DNA from: Tyzzerella sp.
Lineage (GTDB): Bacteria; Bacillota; Clostridia; Lachnospirales; Anaerotignaceae
NCBI GenBank assembly: GCA_019415525.1
Contig: DXZA01000067.1
Coordinates: 310,001-374,000 of the forward strand
DNA length: 64,000 nt
Direction: 5' to 3'
Below are positions 31,117 through 40,231 of this stretch, piece after piece (position 1 is the first letter of the stretch; every line of letters begins with the position of its first letter). Position numbers and translations under genes: made by a program. Below the pieces are notes generated by a model that worked only from the letters and a program-made list of their open reading frames with translations, was not told the DNA's origin and did not search any database.

Positions 31117-32232
31117 TTATACAAGATTTTCAGGATTTAAACACTGAAGACTTTCTATTACAAATCTTCCGTCTTTTCTTATAAGAACATCATCAAAATA
31201 TATTTCTCCACCACCATATTCAGGTGTTTGTATAAATACTAAATCCCAATGTATTGCAGATTTATTTCCATTTGGTGCATCATCATAACAATTACCTGGT
31301 GTAAAATGTATACTACCCATAATTTTTTCATCAAAAAGAATATTATTCATAGGCTTTGTTATATAAGGATTTACACCTATTGCAAATTCACCTACATATC
31401 TTGCACCATCATCAGTATCAAAAACTTTATTTACTCTTTCTGTATCATTTGCTGTTGCTTTAACTATTTTACCATTTTCAAATGTAAGACTAACATTTTC
31501 AAATGTAAATCCATCATATTCAGAAGGTGTATTATATGTTATAACACCGTTTATAGAATCTTTTACAGGGGCTGTATAAACTTCTCCGTCAGGTATATTA
31601 CATTCACCTGCACACTTTATAGCAGGTATATTTTTTATTGAAAATGATATATCTGTATTTTTGCCTGTAATTCTTACTTTATCTGTTTTATTCATAAGTT
31701 CTACAAGACTATCCATAGCTTTTGACATTTTGCTATAATCAAGGTTACAAACATTAAAATAGTAATCTTCAAAAGCTTCCATACTCATACCTGCTGACTG
31801 TGCCATACTTGCACAAGGGTATCTCATAACAACCCATTTTGTATGAGGAACTCTTATTTCATGATGAACAGGGTGTTGATAATATTTATTGTTTATTTCA
31901 AGTTTTTCAGAAGGAACATCATAAAGCTCTGCTCCGTTTTCTTCACCTCTAACACCAATAAAAGCATCCATCCCTTTCATTTTTTCACAAGCATATTTTG
32001 CTTCTATTTCTGCTTGTTCTTTTGTCATTCCCATTAAAAGCTCTCTTTCAACGGAATTTGTACGTATTTCAACAAAAGGATATGCACCAACATTATAAAC
32101 CTCTTTTATAATAGCTTTTACAAAAGGTATAGGTGCTGTACCATTACAGTTTATAAGTACTTTTTCACCTTTTTTTAAACTACAAGAATAATTAACAATA
32201 TTTTTTGCAAGAATTTTTATTCTACTATCCAT
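31117..32232 (-). CDS. M29 family aminopeptidase
   Basis: Metallo-aminopeptidase of the thermophilic aminopeptidase (AmpS/PepS) family, about 371 residues. Recognisable parts: KILAKNIVNYSCSLKKGEKV at the start, GECNIPDGEVYTAPVKDSIN with a metal-binding Glu, YVGEFAIGVNPYITKPMNNI and GSIHFTPGNCYDDAPNGNKS, and SAIHWDLVFI near the end (His and Asp ligands). It removes N-terminal residues from peptides in the cytosol. ATG 32232 with AAAGGA upstream is used instead of the longer frame that overlaps the chromate transporter stop. Likely last gene of the three-gene unit. Confidence 0.9.
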   Translation of the reverse strand: MDSRIKILAKNIVNYSCSLKKGEKVLINCNGTAPIPFVKAIIKEVYNVGAYPFVEIRTNSVERELLMGMTKEQAEIEAKYACEKMKGMDAFIGVRGEENGAELYDVPSEKLEINNKYYQHPVHHEIRVPHTKWVVMRYPCASMAQSAGMSMEAFEDYYFNVCNLDYSKMSKAMDSLVELMNKTDKVRITGKNTDISFSIKNIPAIKCAGECNIPDGEVYTAPVKDSINGVITYNTPSEYDGFTFENVSLTFENGKIVKATANDTERVNKVFDTDDGARYVGEFAIGVNPYITKPMNNILFDEKIMGSIHFTPGNCYDDAPNGNKSAIHWDLVFIQTPEYGGGEIYFDDVLIRKDGRFVIESLQCLNPENLV

Positions 32233-32255
32233 AAAATCATTCCTTTCATTAAACA

Positions 32256-32825
32256 TTAAGCAGCAAAATTAAACACTATACCAATTACTGCTGCAAAAGC
32301 TATATAAAACACAGGGTGTTTATTAAATTTTTTAATAAGTATAAAAATTACAACTGCAAGTATTATTTCTTTATATCTAAAAAATGAAATAATATTCCCT
32401 ATTTTAAGAGCATCTATATTTATAAGTGATATTTTTACTATTTCAAAACAAGCAGCTCCTATAAGTCCTGTTGAGGCTGGACGAAGACCATAAAAAGCAT
32501 TATTTACATACTTACTTTGTTTAAATTTATCAAGAACACCAGCAATAATATCTATTATTATTATACTAGGAAGAACAAGTGCAAAGGTTGATATAAGACA
32601 ACCAACTACACCACTTGTTATAAATCCTACATATGTTGACATATTAACACCTATTGCCCCTGGTGTAGACTCTGAAACAGCTATCATATTAGCAAGGTCT
32701 GTATATGTGTACCAACCTGTTTTGTCTGATATATCATATAAAAATGGTATTGTTGCTGCCCCGCCACCTATTGAGAAAAGACCTGTTTTAAAAAATTCTA
32801 TAAAAAGTGTAATTAAATCACTCAT
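32256..32825 (-). CDS. Chromate transporter, half-size subunit B
   Basis: A 189-residue CHR-family membrane protein with the family start FFKTGLFSIGGGAATIPFLY (FKxGxxxxGGG) and APGAIGVNMSTYVG-like motif (STPGAIGVNMSTYVGFITSG). About six hydrophobic segments. Short CHR proteins work as pairs encoded by adjacent genes, as here. Chromate export is the family name; in anaerobes the physiological substrate is uncertain. It overlaps its partner by 4 bases. Confidence 0.9.
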   Translation of the reverse strand: MSDLITLFIEFFKTGLFSIGGGAATIPFLYDISDKTGWYTYTDLANMIAVSESTPGAIGVNMSTYVGFITSGVVGCLISTFALVLPSIIIIDIIAGVLDKFKQSKYVNNAFYGLRPASTGLIGAACFEIVKISLINIDALKIGNIISFFRYKEIILAVVIFILIKKFNKHPVFYIAFAAVIGIVFNFAA

Positions 32826-33370
32826 TTAATATCTTCCCCCTTTTTTACTGATTTTATTATTATTCCTGCCAATCCAGAGCATATTACAGAAATAATAGGA
32901 GAAATATTTGTAGCAACAGCTATTGCAAATACTATAAGGCATATTAAAAGTGTAGCTTTATCTTTTATACCTGTTTTACCTATTTTTAAAACTGCATTAA
33001 ATATGAGTACACAAACACAAACTCGTATACCTGCAAAAGCATCATTAACAGCTTTAATATGAGAAAATTCAGCAAGGAATGAAGCTATAACAGCAATTAT
33101 TATTATTGAAGGTGTTATAAAGCCAAGAGTTGAAATAATACTACCAATAATACCTTTCTTTTTATAGCCTATAAATGTAGATACATTTACTGCTATAACC
33201 CCTGGAGTACATTGTCCAACGGCAAAATAATCTATAATTTCCTCATTTTCTGCCCATTTTTTATTATCCACTATTTCTCTTTGAATTATTGGTAAAAGGG
33301 CATAGCCTCCTCCGAATGCAATACAACCCATACGAAAAAATGTTATATAAAGTTCTAAAAGCATTCTCAT
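32822..33370 (-). CDS. Chromate transporter, half-size subunit A
   Basis: A 182-residue partner of the next gene: FFRMGCIAFGGGYALLPIIQ and CTPGVIAVNVSTFIGYKKKG match the CHR domain signatures. Together the two halves equal a full-length two-domain CHR transporter with opposite membrane orientation. ATG 33370 with AGGAGAT upstream. Confidence 0.9.
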   Translation of the reverse strand: MRMLLELYITFFRMGCIAFGGGYALLPIIQREIVDNKKWAENEEIIDYFAVGQCTPGVIAVNVSTFIGYKKKGIIGSIISTLGFITPSIIIIAVIASFLAEFSHIKAVNDAFAGIRVCVCVLIFNAVLKIGKTGIKDKATLLICLIVFAIAVATNISPIISVICSGLAGIIIKSVKKGEDIK

Positions 33371-33406
33371 TATATCATCTCCTATTCATTATAAAAATAT
33401 AAAAGA

Positions 33407-33436
33407 GCATTTTAAAAAGTTTTCTTTTTAAAATGC
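33407..33436 (-). terminator. Terminator of the cdaA-cdaR-glmM operon
   Basis: 13-bp perfect arms (33407-33419, 33424-33436), tttt loop, then T-rich on the minus strand. Confidence 0.8.
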
Positions 33437-33451
33437 CCATTTTTTAAATAA

Positions 33452-34798
33452 TTATTGAAGTTTTTCTTCTATTAAAGATGCAAGACTTTCTGCCTCTGCT
33501 TTCATAACACCAAGGTCTTTACCTTCTATCATAACTCTTACAAGAGGCTCTGTTCCTGATGTACGAATAAGTACACGTCCTTCTCCTGCAAATTTACCTT
33601 CAAGCTCTTCTATACGTTCTTTTATTTCAATTACTTCCATATAATCATTTTTTCTTGCATTATTTACTTTGGCATTTACAAGAACCTGTGGCATTGACTC
33701 CATAATTTCAGCCATTTCAGAAGCTTTTAAGCCACATTCCTTAAGTACTGTAAGCATCTGTATTGCTGTTACAATACCGTCACCAGTTGTATTATAATCA
33801 AGGAATATAACGTGACCTGACTGCTCACCACCAAGATTATATCCCTTTTCAAGCATTCTTTCAAGAACGTATCTATCACCAACACCAACCTGCTCAATAG
33901 ATATACCATGTTCTTTTCCCATTAATGTAAGTCCAAGGTTACTCATTATAGTGCCTACAATAGCATCTTTTTTAAGTTCACCTTTTTTCTTCATGTTATA
34001 TCCACATATTGCAAGTATTTTGTCACCATCAATAAGATTTCCTTTTTCATCAACAGCAAGACATCTATCTGCATCACCATCAAAAGCAAAACCTATATCA
34101 CAGCCATTTTCAACAACAAGTTTACATATATTTTCCATATGTGTAGAACCACAATTTTTATTTATATTTGTTCCATCAGGTTCATTATGGATTATAGAAA
34201 CACTAGCACCAAGATTTAAAAGAGCTATTGGTGCAGCTTTATATGATGCACCATTTGCACAGTCAATAGCCACTTTTATTCCATCAAATTTTGTATTTGT
34301 TGTTGTTGTAAGGAAATCTATATAATCATCAAGCGCATCTTCTGCAAGTGATTTTGTTCCTATATCACTACCTACAGGCTGTGGTATACTTTCCATATTA
34401 AGAAGAAGGTCTTCTATTTCATTTTCAAGCTCATCTCTTAATTTATATCCTTCATTGTTAAAAAACTTTATACCATTATACTCAACTGGATTATGAGATG
34501 CTGAAATAACAACACCTGCATCAAGATTATATTTTCTAACAAGATATGCTACTGCTGGTGTAGGAACTATTCCTGCAATAACAGCATGTGCTCCAACAGA
34601 ACATATTCCAGCAACAAGTGCAGATTCAAGCATATCTCCTGATATTCTTGTATCCATTCCAACAAGTATTTTAGGTGCATGAGCAGTTTCTTTTGTAAGC
34701 ACATAAGCACCTGCCCTACCAAGGTTATATGCAAGCTCACCTGTAAGTTCTGTATTTGCAACTCCTCTTACTCCATCTGTCCCAAAAAGTTTTCCCAT
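33452..34798 (-). CDS. glmM: Phosphoglucosamine mutase
   Basis: Converts glucosamine-6-phosphate to glucosamine-1-phosphate for UDP-GlcNAc and peptidoglycan synthesis. 448 residues. MGKLFGTDGVRGVANTELT start, catalytic phosphoserine loop VISASHNPVEYNGIKFF (about 100), metal loop FDGDADRCL, sugar loop GEQSGHV and phosphate-binding RTSGTEPLVRVMIEG. ATG 34798 with AGGAGGGAG upstream. It follows cdaA and cdaR; GlmM binds and inhibits CdaA in other Firmicutes, linking cell-wall precursors to cyclic di-AMP. Confidence 0.97.
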   Translation of the reverse strand: MGKLFGTDGVRGVANTELTGELAYNLGRAGAYVLTKETAHAPKILVGMDTRISGDMLESALVAGICSVGAHAVIAGIVPTPAVAYLVRKYNLDAGVVISASHNPVEYNGIKFFNNEGYKLRDELENEIEDLLLNMESIPQPVGSDIGTKSLAEDALDDYIDFLTTTTNTKFDGIKVAIDCANGASYKAAPIALLNLGASVSIIHNEPDGTNINKNCGSTHMENICKLVVENGCDIGFAFDGDADRCLAVDEKGNLIDGDKILAICGYNMKKKGELKKDAIVGTIMSNLGLTLMGKEHGISIEQVGVGDRYVLERMLEKGYNLGGEQSGHVIFLDYNTTGDGIVTAIQMLTVLKECGLKASEMAEIMESMPQVLVNAKVNNARKNDYMEVIEIKERIEELEGKFAGEGRVLIRTSGTEPLVRVMIEGKDLGVMKAEAESLASLIEEKLQ

Positions 34799-34920
34799 TA
34801 AAATTATTCTCCCTCCTGAAAAATATATATCAATCAAAATTCAAAATATATCCTAAAACTCCATATCAATGGCTATTATACCATTATTTCGGAAAAAAAG
34901 TAAACTGGTAAACAAATACT

Positions 34921-36237
34921 TTATTCTGTTTCAGTTTGTATTTCATCAGTTGTATTTACACTTTCATCAGTAGTAACTTTAGAAACTAAAACTTCTGCTG
35001 TATATGTTCCTCCTGAAATAGATACATCATCTGGTAAATTAAAAGTAACCTCAACATTATGAGTACCTTCTGAAAGATTTTCAATATTAACAGTACCCTT
35101 TATAGATGTTTCATCTATTGAATTTATAGCTTTTTGTGAACCTTTTACTGTAAGATGAACGCTTTCAGGTACAAATGAAGCTTGAAGTCCATTTTCTAAC
35201 TTACCTTCCATAGTTATTTTAGATGAGTCTATTATTAAATCCTTAGTAACCTCTTCTCCTATATATACTGTTACTTTAACATCACTTTCTGAACCTTCAT
35301 TAAGATATACACCATCCGGAAGAATATCACCAACATCATATACCTTTTCTACATCAGCACTACTTCCACTAACATTAACAACAGGAAGTGTTATATTGGA
35401 TATATTATTAAGTATTTCTTCATCCCCTATAATATCTATATACTTAGGTTCCCATTCTATTCCTTCAACAGTATATCCTACTGCCGGAACACCTTGTACT
35501 GTTGTATTTATAGGAACTCTTTTACTTTTATTTACACCTATATTTACAGTTACTTGGCTTTGACTAAAAGTTATACCCGAAACTATATTTCTATCTTTAT
35601 CATAAGCAACAGGTGTAGCTTTTATACTTACATCTTTATTAGGATTTTCTATATCAACTACTGCTTCAACAACAGATACCATATTAACAGCAGACTCTGC
35701 ACCAGAAATTTTTATTGTTTCCGGTGTAACAGTAGCTCTTTCTGTAACATATCCATCTTTTGCTTGACCATTTATAACAGGCTCAATACTTCTTTCAACA
35801 GACACAATATTTTCTACCTTTACAGGAACAAAAGCTGGGTCTTTTGACATAATTTCAAATGTATCTCCTGCTGTACTTGGTAATTTAACTTCAAGATATA
35901 AAGAAACATATTCACCATTTCCATCACTTGCAGTAGCTTTTTTAAGGTCCACAGTAGCTTGTATATAGCTCTTATATTGAGAAAGTCTGTCTAAAGCCAT
36001 TCTTTCCCCTCTAACTTTTATAGTTACATTTGTATCTTTAAGTTCATCAAGATTTGTTATTATAAGTCCTTGTTCTGCTAAAACTTCTTCATTTTCAAAG
36101 CTTATTTTTGTTGTATAATTCCTGTTTTCTATAGGATTTTCTATATTAATTACCATAAACCATAATCCAATTGCTATTGCCACAGAAAGAAGTTTCCAGC
36201 CTATATCTTTCATTATAAATTCTTTAATTTTTTTCAT
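34921..36237 (-). CDS. cdaR: CdaA regulatory protein, YbbR repeats
   Basis: A 438-residue extracytoplasmic protein with one N-terminal transmembrane helix (GWKLLSVAIAIGLWFMVINI) and four YbbR repeats of about 85 residues (visible periodic V..V....G..A..GY.V..V..EP..I.I.G). CdaR interacts with CdaA at the membrane and modulates cyclic di-AMP synthesis. The C-terminus is Thr/Asp/Glu-rich. It overlaps cdaA by 14 bases. Confidence 0.93.
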   Translation of the reverse strand: MKKIKEFIMKDIGWKLLSVAIAIGLWFMVINIENPIENRNYTTKISFENEEVLAEQGLIITNLDELKDTNVTIKVRGERMALDRLSQYKSYIQATVDLKKATASDGNGEYVSLYLEVKLPSTAGDTFEIMSKDPAFVPVKVENIVSVERSIEPVINGQAKDGYVTERATVTPETIKISGAESAVNMVSVVEAVVDIENPNKDVSIKATPVAYDKDRNIVSGITFSQSQVTVNIGVNKSKRVPINTTVQGVPAVGYTVEGIEWEPKYIDIIGDEEILNNISNITLPVVNVSGSSADVEKVYDVGDILPDGVYLNEGSESDVKVTVYIGEEVTKDLIIDSSKITMEGKLENGLQASFVPESVHLTVKGSQKAINSIDETSIKGTVNIENLSEGTHNVEVTFNLPDDVSISGGTYTAEVLVSKVTTDESVNTTDEIQTETE

Positions 36238-37096
36238 CTGACTGTCTTCCTTTCCATAAGCTTATTTTTTTCTTTATAGACTGCTTACTTGATTTTGAAG
36301 AAAGCATACCTCTTAATGTTTCTGTACTTATATTTCTATAAAGAACTCCATCTTTTGCCATAGATATATAACCTGTTTCTTCTGATACAACTATTATATA
36401 TGCATCAGAAACTTCGCTTGCACCTATTGCAGCTCTATGTCTTGTACCAAGCTCCATACTTATATCATTACTTTCTGTAAGTGGTAAAAAGCAAGTTGCA
36501 GCTGCAACTCTATTATTTCTTATAATTACAGCACCATCATGTAATGGGGTATCTTTTTCAAATATATTTATAAGAAGCTGACTTGTAACAACTGCATCAA
36601 TAGGTATACCAGTTCTTTCAAGCTCACCTAAAGGAACATCTTTTTCTATAAGTATAAGTGCACCTGTTTTTACAGAGCCCATTTTATCAGCAGCTTTAAG
36701 TATTTCATCTATTGTCTTTGCTGTTGCTTTTTCGTCATTATTATCAGTATCTTTTGCAAAAAGCTCAAACATTTTACCTTTTCCAAGCTGCTCCAAAGCA
36801 CGACGAAGTTCAGGTTGAAAAACGACTATAATTGCTATAATTCCAACAGAAATTGTATTTGTAAGTATCCATGTTATTGTATTAAGTTTTAACACAGATG
36901 CAAAAATATAAAATATAAATATAACAAGAATACCTTTAAGAAGAGTCCAAGCCCTCGTTTCTTTTATCCAAAATATTATTTTATAAATAAGATAAGCAAC
37001 AATAAATATATCTAACAGGTCTATAATACCTATTGTAAGAGAAGTATTTATTGTCATATTACCTATGTTATTTAAAGTTTCACTTATATAACCCAT
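36224..37096 (-). CDS. cdaA: Membrane diadenylate cyclase
   Basis: Makes cyclic di-AMP from two ATP. Three N-terminal membrane segments (about 12-95, for example SLTIGIIDLLDIFIVAYLIY), then a DAC domain with the catalytic LHDGAVIIRN (DGA) and GTRHRAAIG (RHR) motifs. About 290 residues. The start at ATG 37096 has GGGG at the right distance; a GTG at 37117 would add seven residues. Promoter not identified; a hairpin lies at 37168-37198. Confidence 0.96.
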   Translation of the reverse strand: MGYISETLNNIGNMTINTSLTIGIIDLLDIFIVAYLIYKIIFWIKETRAWTLLKGILVIFIFYIFASVLKLNTITWILTNTISVGIIAIIVVFQPELRRALEQLGKGKMFELFAKDTDNNDEKATAKTIDEILKAADKMGSVKTGALILIEKDVPLGELERTGIPIDAVVTSQLLINIFEKDTPLHDGAVIIRNNRVAAATCFLPLTESNDISMELGTRHRAAIGASEVSDAYIIVVSEETGYISMAKDGVLYRNISTETLRGMLSSKSSKQSIKKKISLWKGRQSDEKN

Positions 37097-37167
37097 AATT
37101 CCATACCCCATCTGCACTTAAATAAATTAATAAAATAACACATAATAATTATTATAAATCGAAACAT

Positions 37168-37198
37168 AAAAATAGTCATTTAACTTATGACTATTTTT
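37168..37198 (-). other. Hairpin upstream of cdaA
   Basis: 12-bp perfect arms (37168-37179 and 37187-37198), 7-base loop, A/T-rich flanks like a terminator. It lies about 70 bases before the cdaA start, while the upstream gene already has its own terminator at 37303-37330. It could be a second terminator or a leader attenuator. Confidence 0.55.
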
Positions 37199-37302
37199 TA
37201 ACAAATTTTTTTTATAATCATAATCATTATATCATAAAACTAACTTTAAAATTAAAAATTTAATATTAAATTTATTAAGATTTTATTACAACAAATTACA
37301 AA

Positions 37303-37330
37303 AAACACCTTTATTTTCATAAAGGTGTTT
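37303..37330 (-). terminator. Terminator of the lipoprotein gene
   Basis: 12-bp arms (37303-37314, 37319-37330), tttc loop, T-run on the minus strand. Confidence 0.85.
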
Positions 37331-37373
37331 TAATACTAACTATTATTAAAATAATTAAAACAAAAATTATTTT

Positions 37374-37874
37374 TTAATCTATTTTTACACTTGAAAGAAT
37401 ATTATCAATAGAATTTGCATATTCCATAACAATATTATATTCTTCTGTATCTTTTTCAAAAACAGAATCTTGAATACCTGTATATGTAAGTACAAATCCT
37501 TCATCTTTATTTTCTACAACAACATCACCTATTGGTAATCCCTGTGATTTTATATCTTCATAATCTTTTTGGTCATAAAGTGTAAATGTACCTATATTAG
37601 CAATTTTATCTTCTTTTTCAAATCTTACAAGTGCCATACTAGTTTGACTTACTTCTTCTGTTTCAAATGTAATATATTTTTGTAAATCTTCAGGAATATC
37701 TATTGAAAGCATATATTCTTTATCCTTTAAATTCATAATTGCAGATATAGACTTTTGTTGTTTTTCAATATTGGTTGTAGTATTAGTATCACTAACTGTG
37801 TCCTTACTATTAGTACAACCATAAAGCATTAAAAATGATAATATACATACAGCAAAAATTTTAAATTTTTTCAT
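37374..37874 (-). CDS. Small lipoprotein of unknown function
   Basis: A 166-residue exported lipoprotein: MKKFKIFAVCILSFLMLYGC with lipobox LYGC. The mature part has alternating strands (KDKEYMLSIDIPEDLQKYIT, GFVLTYTGIQDSVFEKDTEE), resembling small beta-rich PsbP/MOG1-like lipoproteins, but I cannot assign a family. ATG 37874 has a perfect AAGGAGG; the longer frame adds an unlikely 21 residues before the signal peptide. Single gene. Confidence 0.8.
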   Translation of the reverse strand: MKKFKIFAVCILSFLMLYGCTNSKDTVSDTNTTTNIEKQQKSISAIMNLKDKEYMLSIDIPEDLQKYITFETEEVSQTSMALVRFEKEDKIANIGTFTLYDQKDYEDIKSQGLPIGDVVVENKDEGFVLTYTGIQDSVFEKDTEEYNIVMEYANSIDNILSSVKID

Positions 37875-37984
37875 ATAAAAAACCTCCTTAGAATTTAATA
37901 TACTAATTAGACTTTTTATAGTATTAATAAGTTTCATTTTAAAGTTTTTTATTATAAGTTTAAATAAAATTATGAAAATATAAA

Positions 37985-38007
37985 AAGGCAGTCTAAAAGA
38001 CTGCCTT
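37985..38007 (-). terminator. Terminator of greA-lysS
   Basis: 10-bp perfect arms (37985-37994, 37998-38007), aaa loop, followed by T5 on the minus strand. Confidence 0.87.
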
Positions 38008-38017
38008 AAATTTTCAA

Positions 38018-39523
38018 TTACTGTAAAGGTTTCATTGTTGGGAAGAAAAGTACGTCTCTTATAGATACTGATTCTGTAAGAAGCATTACCATTCTATCAA
38101 CACCAATTCCAAGACCACCTGTTGGAGGCATACCATATTCAAGAGCTGTCATAAAGTCTTCATCTATCATATTAGCCTCATCATCACCAGCAGCTCTTAA
38201 AGCTTCCTGATGTTCGAAACGTTTTCTCTGGTCGATTGGGTCATTAAGCTCTGAATAAGCATTTCCATATTCACGACCTACAATGAAAAGTTCAAAACGT
38301 TCTGTAAATTCAGGTTTTTCAGGTTTTCTCTTTGTAAGAGGAGAAATCTCAACAGGATAATCCATAATAAATGTTGGCTGTATAAGATTTGCTTCAACAA
38401 ACTCTTCAAAGAAAAGATTTAATATATCACCTTTTGTATGATGTTTTTCATATTCAACATGTTTTTCATCAGCTATTTTCTTAGCTGCTTCTGTATCAGG
38501 AATTTCATCAAAGTCAACACCTGTATATTTCTTTACAGCATCAACCATTGTAAGTCTTTCAAAGTCTTTTCCAAGGTCAATTTCGTGTCCACCATAGTTT
38601 ACTGTTGTTTTTCCAAGAACATTCTGTGCAACTGTTTTAAAAAGGTCTTCAGTAAGTTCCATCATTCCTTTATAGTCTGTATATGCCTGATAAAGTTCTA
38701 TTTCTGTAAATTCCGGATTATGTCTTATAGACATACCTTCATTTCTGAATACACGACCAATTTCATATACTCTTTCAAATCCACCAACAATAAGTCTTTT
38801 TAATGGAAGCTCAAGAGCAATTCTAAGATACATATCAATATCAAGTGTATTGTGATGTGTTATGAAAGGTCTTGCAGAAGCACCACCTGGTATTGTCTGA
38901 AGTACAGGTGTTTCAACTTCAAGGAAACCTCTGTTATCAAGGAATTTTCTTATTTCTTTAATGATAGCTGAACGTTTAAGGAATGTATCTTTTACTTCAG
39001 GATTTACAATAAGGTCTGTATATCTCTGACGATAACGAATTTCTTGGTCTTTAAGTCCATGATATTTTTCAGGTAAAATCTGAAGGCTCTTTGAAAGAAG
39101 TGTAACTTCTGTTGCATGAACTGAAATTTCACCTGTTTTTGTTTTAAATACAGTTCCTTTTATACCTACAATATCACCAATATCATATTTTTTAAAATCT
39201 GCATAGTTTTCATCGCCAATGTCATTTCTACTTACATAGCTCTGCATATTTCCGTTTCTATCCTGAATATTACAGAAAGATGCTTTACCCATAATTCTTT
39301 TTGACATAAGTCTTCCGGCAATAGATACTTCTTTACCTTCAAGTTCTTCAAACTCTGCTCTTATTTCGTCACTATGTTTTGTTACATCATATTTTACAAT
39401 CTGGAAAGGGTCTTTTCCCTCAGCCTGAAGTTTTTCAAGTTTTTCACGTCTTATTTTTATAAGTTCGTTTACCTCTTCTTGAGTCATCTGAATTTCTTCT
39501 TTTGTATCGTTATTCTGTGACAC
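38018..39523 (-). CDS. lysS: Lysyl-tRNA synthetase, class II
   Basis: Charges tRNA-Lys. 501 residues: N-terminal OB-fold anticodon domain (EVSIAGRLMSKRIMGKASFC) and class II catalytic core with motif 2 YEIGRVFRNEGMSIRHNPEF and motif 3 GLGIGVDRMVMLLTESVSIR. GTG start with AGGAGG. It sits 35 bases after greA, a conserved Firmicutes pairing. Confidence 0.97.
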   Translation of the reverse strand: MSQNNDTKEEIQMTQEEVNELIKIRREKLEKLQAEGKDPFQIVKYDVTKHSDEIRAEFEELEGKEVSIAGRLMSKRIMGKASFCNIQDRNGNMQSYVSRNDIGDENYADFKKYDIGDIVGIKGTVFKTKTGEISVHATEVTLLSKSLQILPEKYHGLKDQEIRYRQRYTDLIVNPEVKDTFLKRSAIIKEIRKFLDNRGFLEVETPVLQTIPGGASARPFITHHNTLDIDMYLRIALELPLKRLIVGGFERVYEIGRVFRNEGMSIRHNPEFTEIELYQAYTDYKGMMELTEDLFKTVAQNVLGKTTVNYGGHEIDLGKDFERLTMVDAVKKYTGVDFDEIPDTEAAKKIADEKHVEYEKHHTKGDILNLFFEEFVEANLIQPTFIMDYPVEISPLTKRKPEKPEFTERFELFIVGREYGNAYSELNDPIDQRKRFEHQEALRAAGDDEANMIDEDFMTALEYGMPPTGGLGIGVDRMVMLLTESVSIRDVLFFPTMKPLQ

Positions 39524-39558
39524 TTCTTTTTCCTCCTAACCAAAATTACAAACAATAA

Positions 39559-40038
39559 TTAGTTCTTTTTAATTTCAATAATTTTAAATTCAACTATACC
39601 TGATGGAGCTTCGATAGAAATTGTTTCTCCAACTTTATGTCCTAAAAGACCTAAACCAACAGGAGATTCATTTGAAATTTTACCTTCCATAGGGTCAGCT
39701 TCAGCAGAACCTACAATAGCATATTCAACTTCTTCATCAAACTCTATATCATAAAGTTTAACACGGCTACCTACTGTTATAACATCATTTGAAAGTTCAT
39801 CATCATCAATAACTTCTGCATTACGAAGCATTTTTTCAAGAACAACAATACGAGCTTCTATTTCAGCCTGTTCTTCTTTTGCAGCATCATACTCAGCATT
39901 TTCAGAAAGGTCACCCTGTCCTCTGGCTTCTTTAATTTTTTCAGCAACTTCTTTTCTTCTTACGACCTTTAAGTTTTCAAGTTCCTCTTCCATCTTCTTA
40001 AGACCGTCATATGTTAAAACTACTTTTTTTTCAGCCAC
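39559..40038 (-). CDS. greA: Transcription elongation factor GreA
   Basis: Rescues backtracked RNA polymerase by stimulating transcript cleavage. 159 residues: N-terminal coiled coil with the tip acidic pair region ARGQGDLSENAEYDAAKEEQ and C-terminal FKBP-like domain (VTVGSRVKLYDIEFDEEVEY, SPVGLGLLGHKVGETISIEA). GTG start with GAGGAG. Perfect sigma-A promoter upstream and a hairpin in the leader. Confidence 0.97.
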   Translation of the reverse strand: MAEKKVVLTYDGLKKMEEELENLKVVRRKEVAEKIKEARGQGDLSENAEYDAAKEEQAEIEARIVVLEKMLRNAEVIDDDELSNDVITVGSRVKLYDIEFDEEVEYAIVGSAEADPMEGKISNESPVGLGLLGHKVGETISIEAPSGIVEFKIIEIKKN

Positions 40039-40095
40039 TATAATTCACTCCTCGTTATATTTCAGTTTAAGGTTATCTAACCCATTAAATTCTAA

Positions 40096-40125
40096 AAACG
40101 AAAAGCTAAAAAAGCATTTTCGTTT
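40096..40125 (-). other. Leader hairpin of greA
   Basis: Nine pairs aaacgaaaa/ttttcgttt (40096-40104, 40117-40125) plus gct/agc after a one-base bulge. It is in the transcribed leader, followed by T5 in the minus-strand sense, so it could terminate prematurely. Confidence 0.5.
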
Positions 40126-40144
40126 CATTAAAACATTAAATTGA

Positions 40145-40173
40145 ATTATACCCAAAACTACTGATATTGTCAA
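40145..40173 (-). promoter_or_regulatory. Consensus promoter of greA-lysS
   Basis: Minus strand: TTGACA (40168-40173), 17-base spacer, TATAAT (40145-40150); both hexamers perfect. Confidence 0.9.
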
Positions 40174-40231
40174 CACACCCAAAGGCTATAACCCTTGATA
40201 AATCACACTTTCAGCATTTTTTATAACAATT

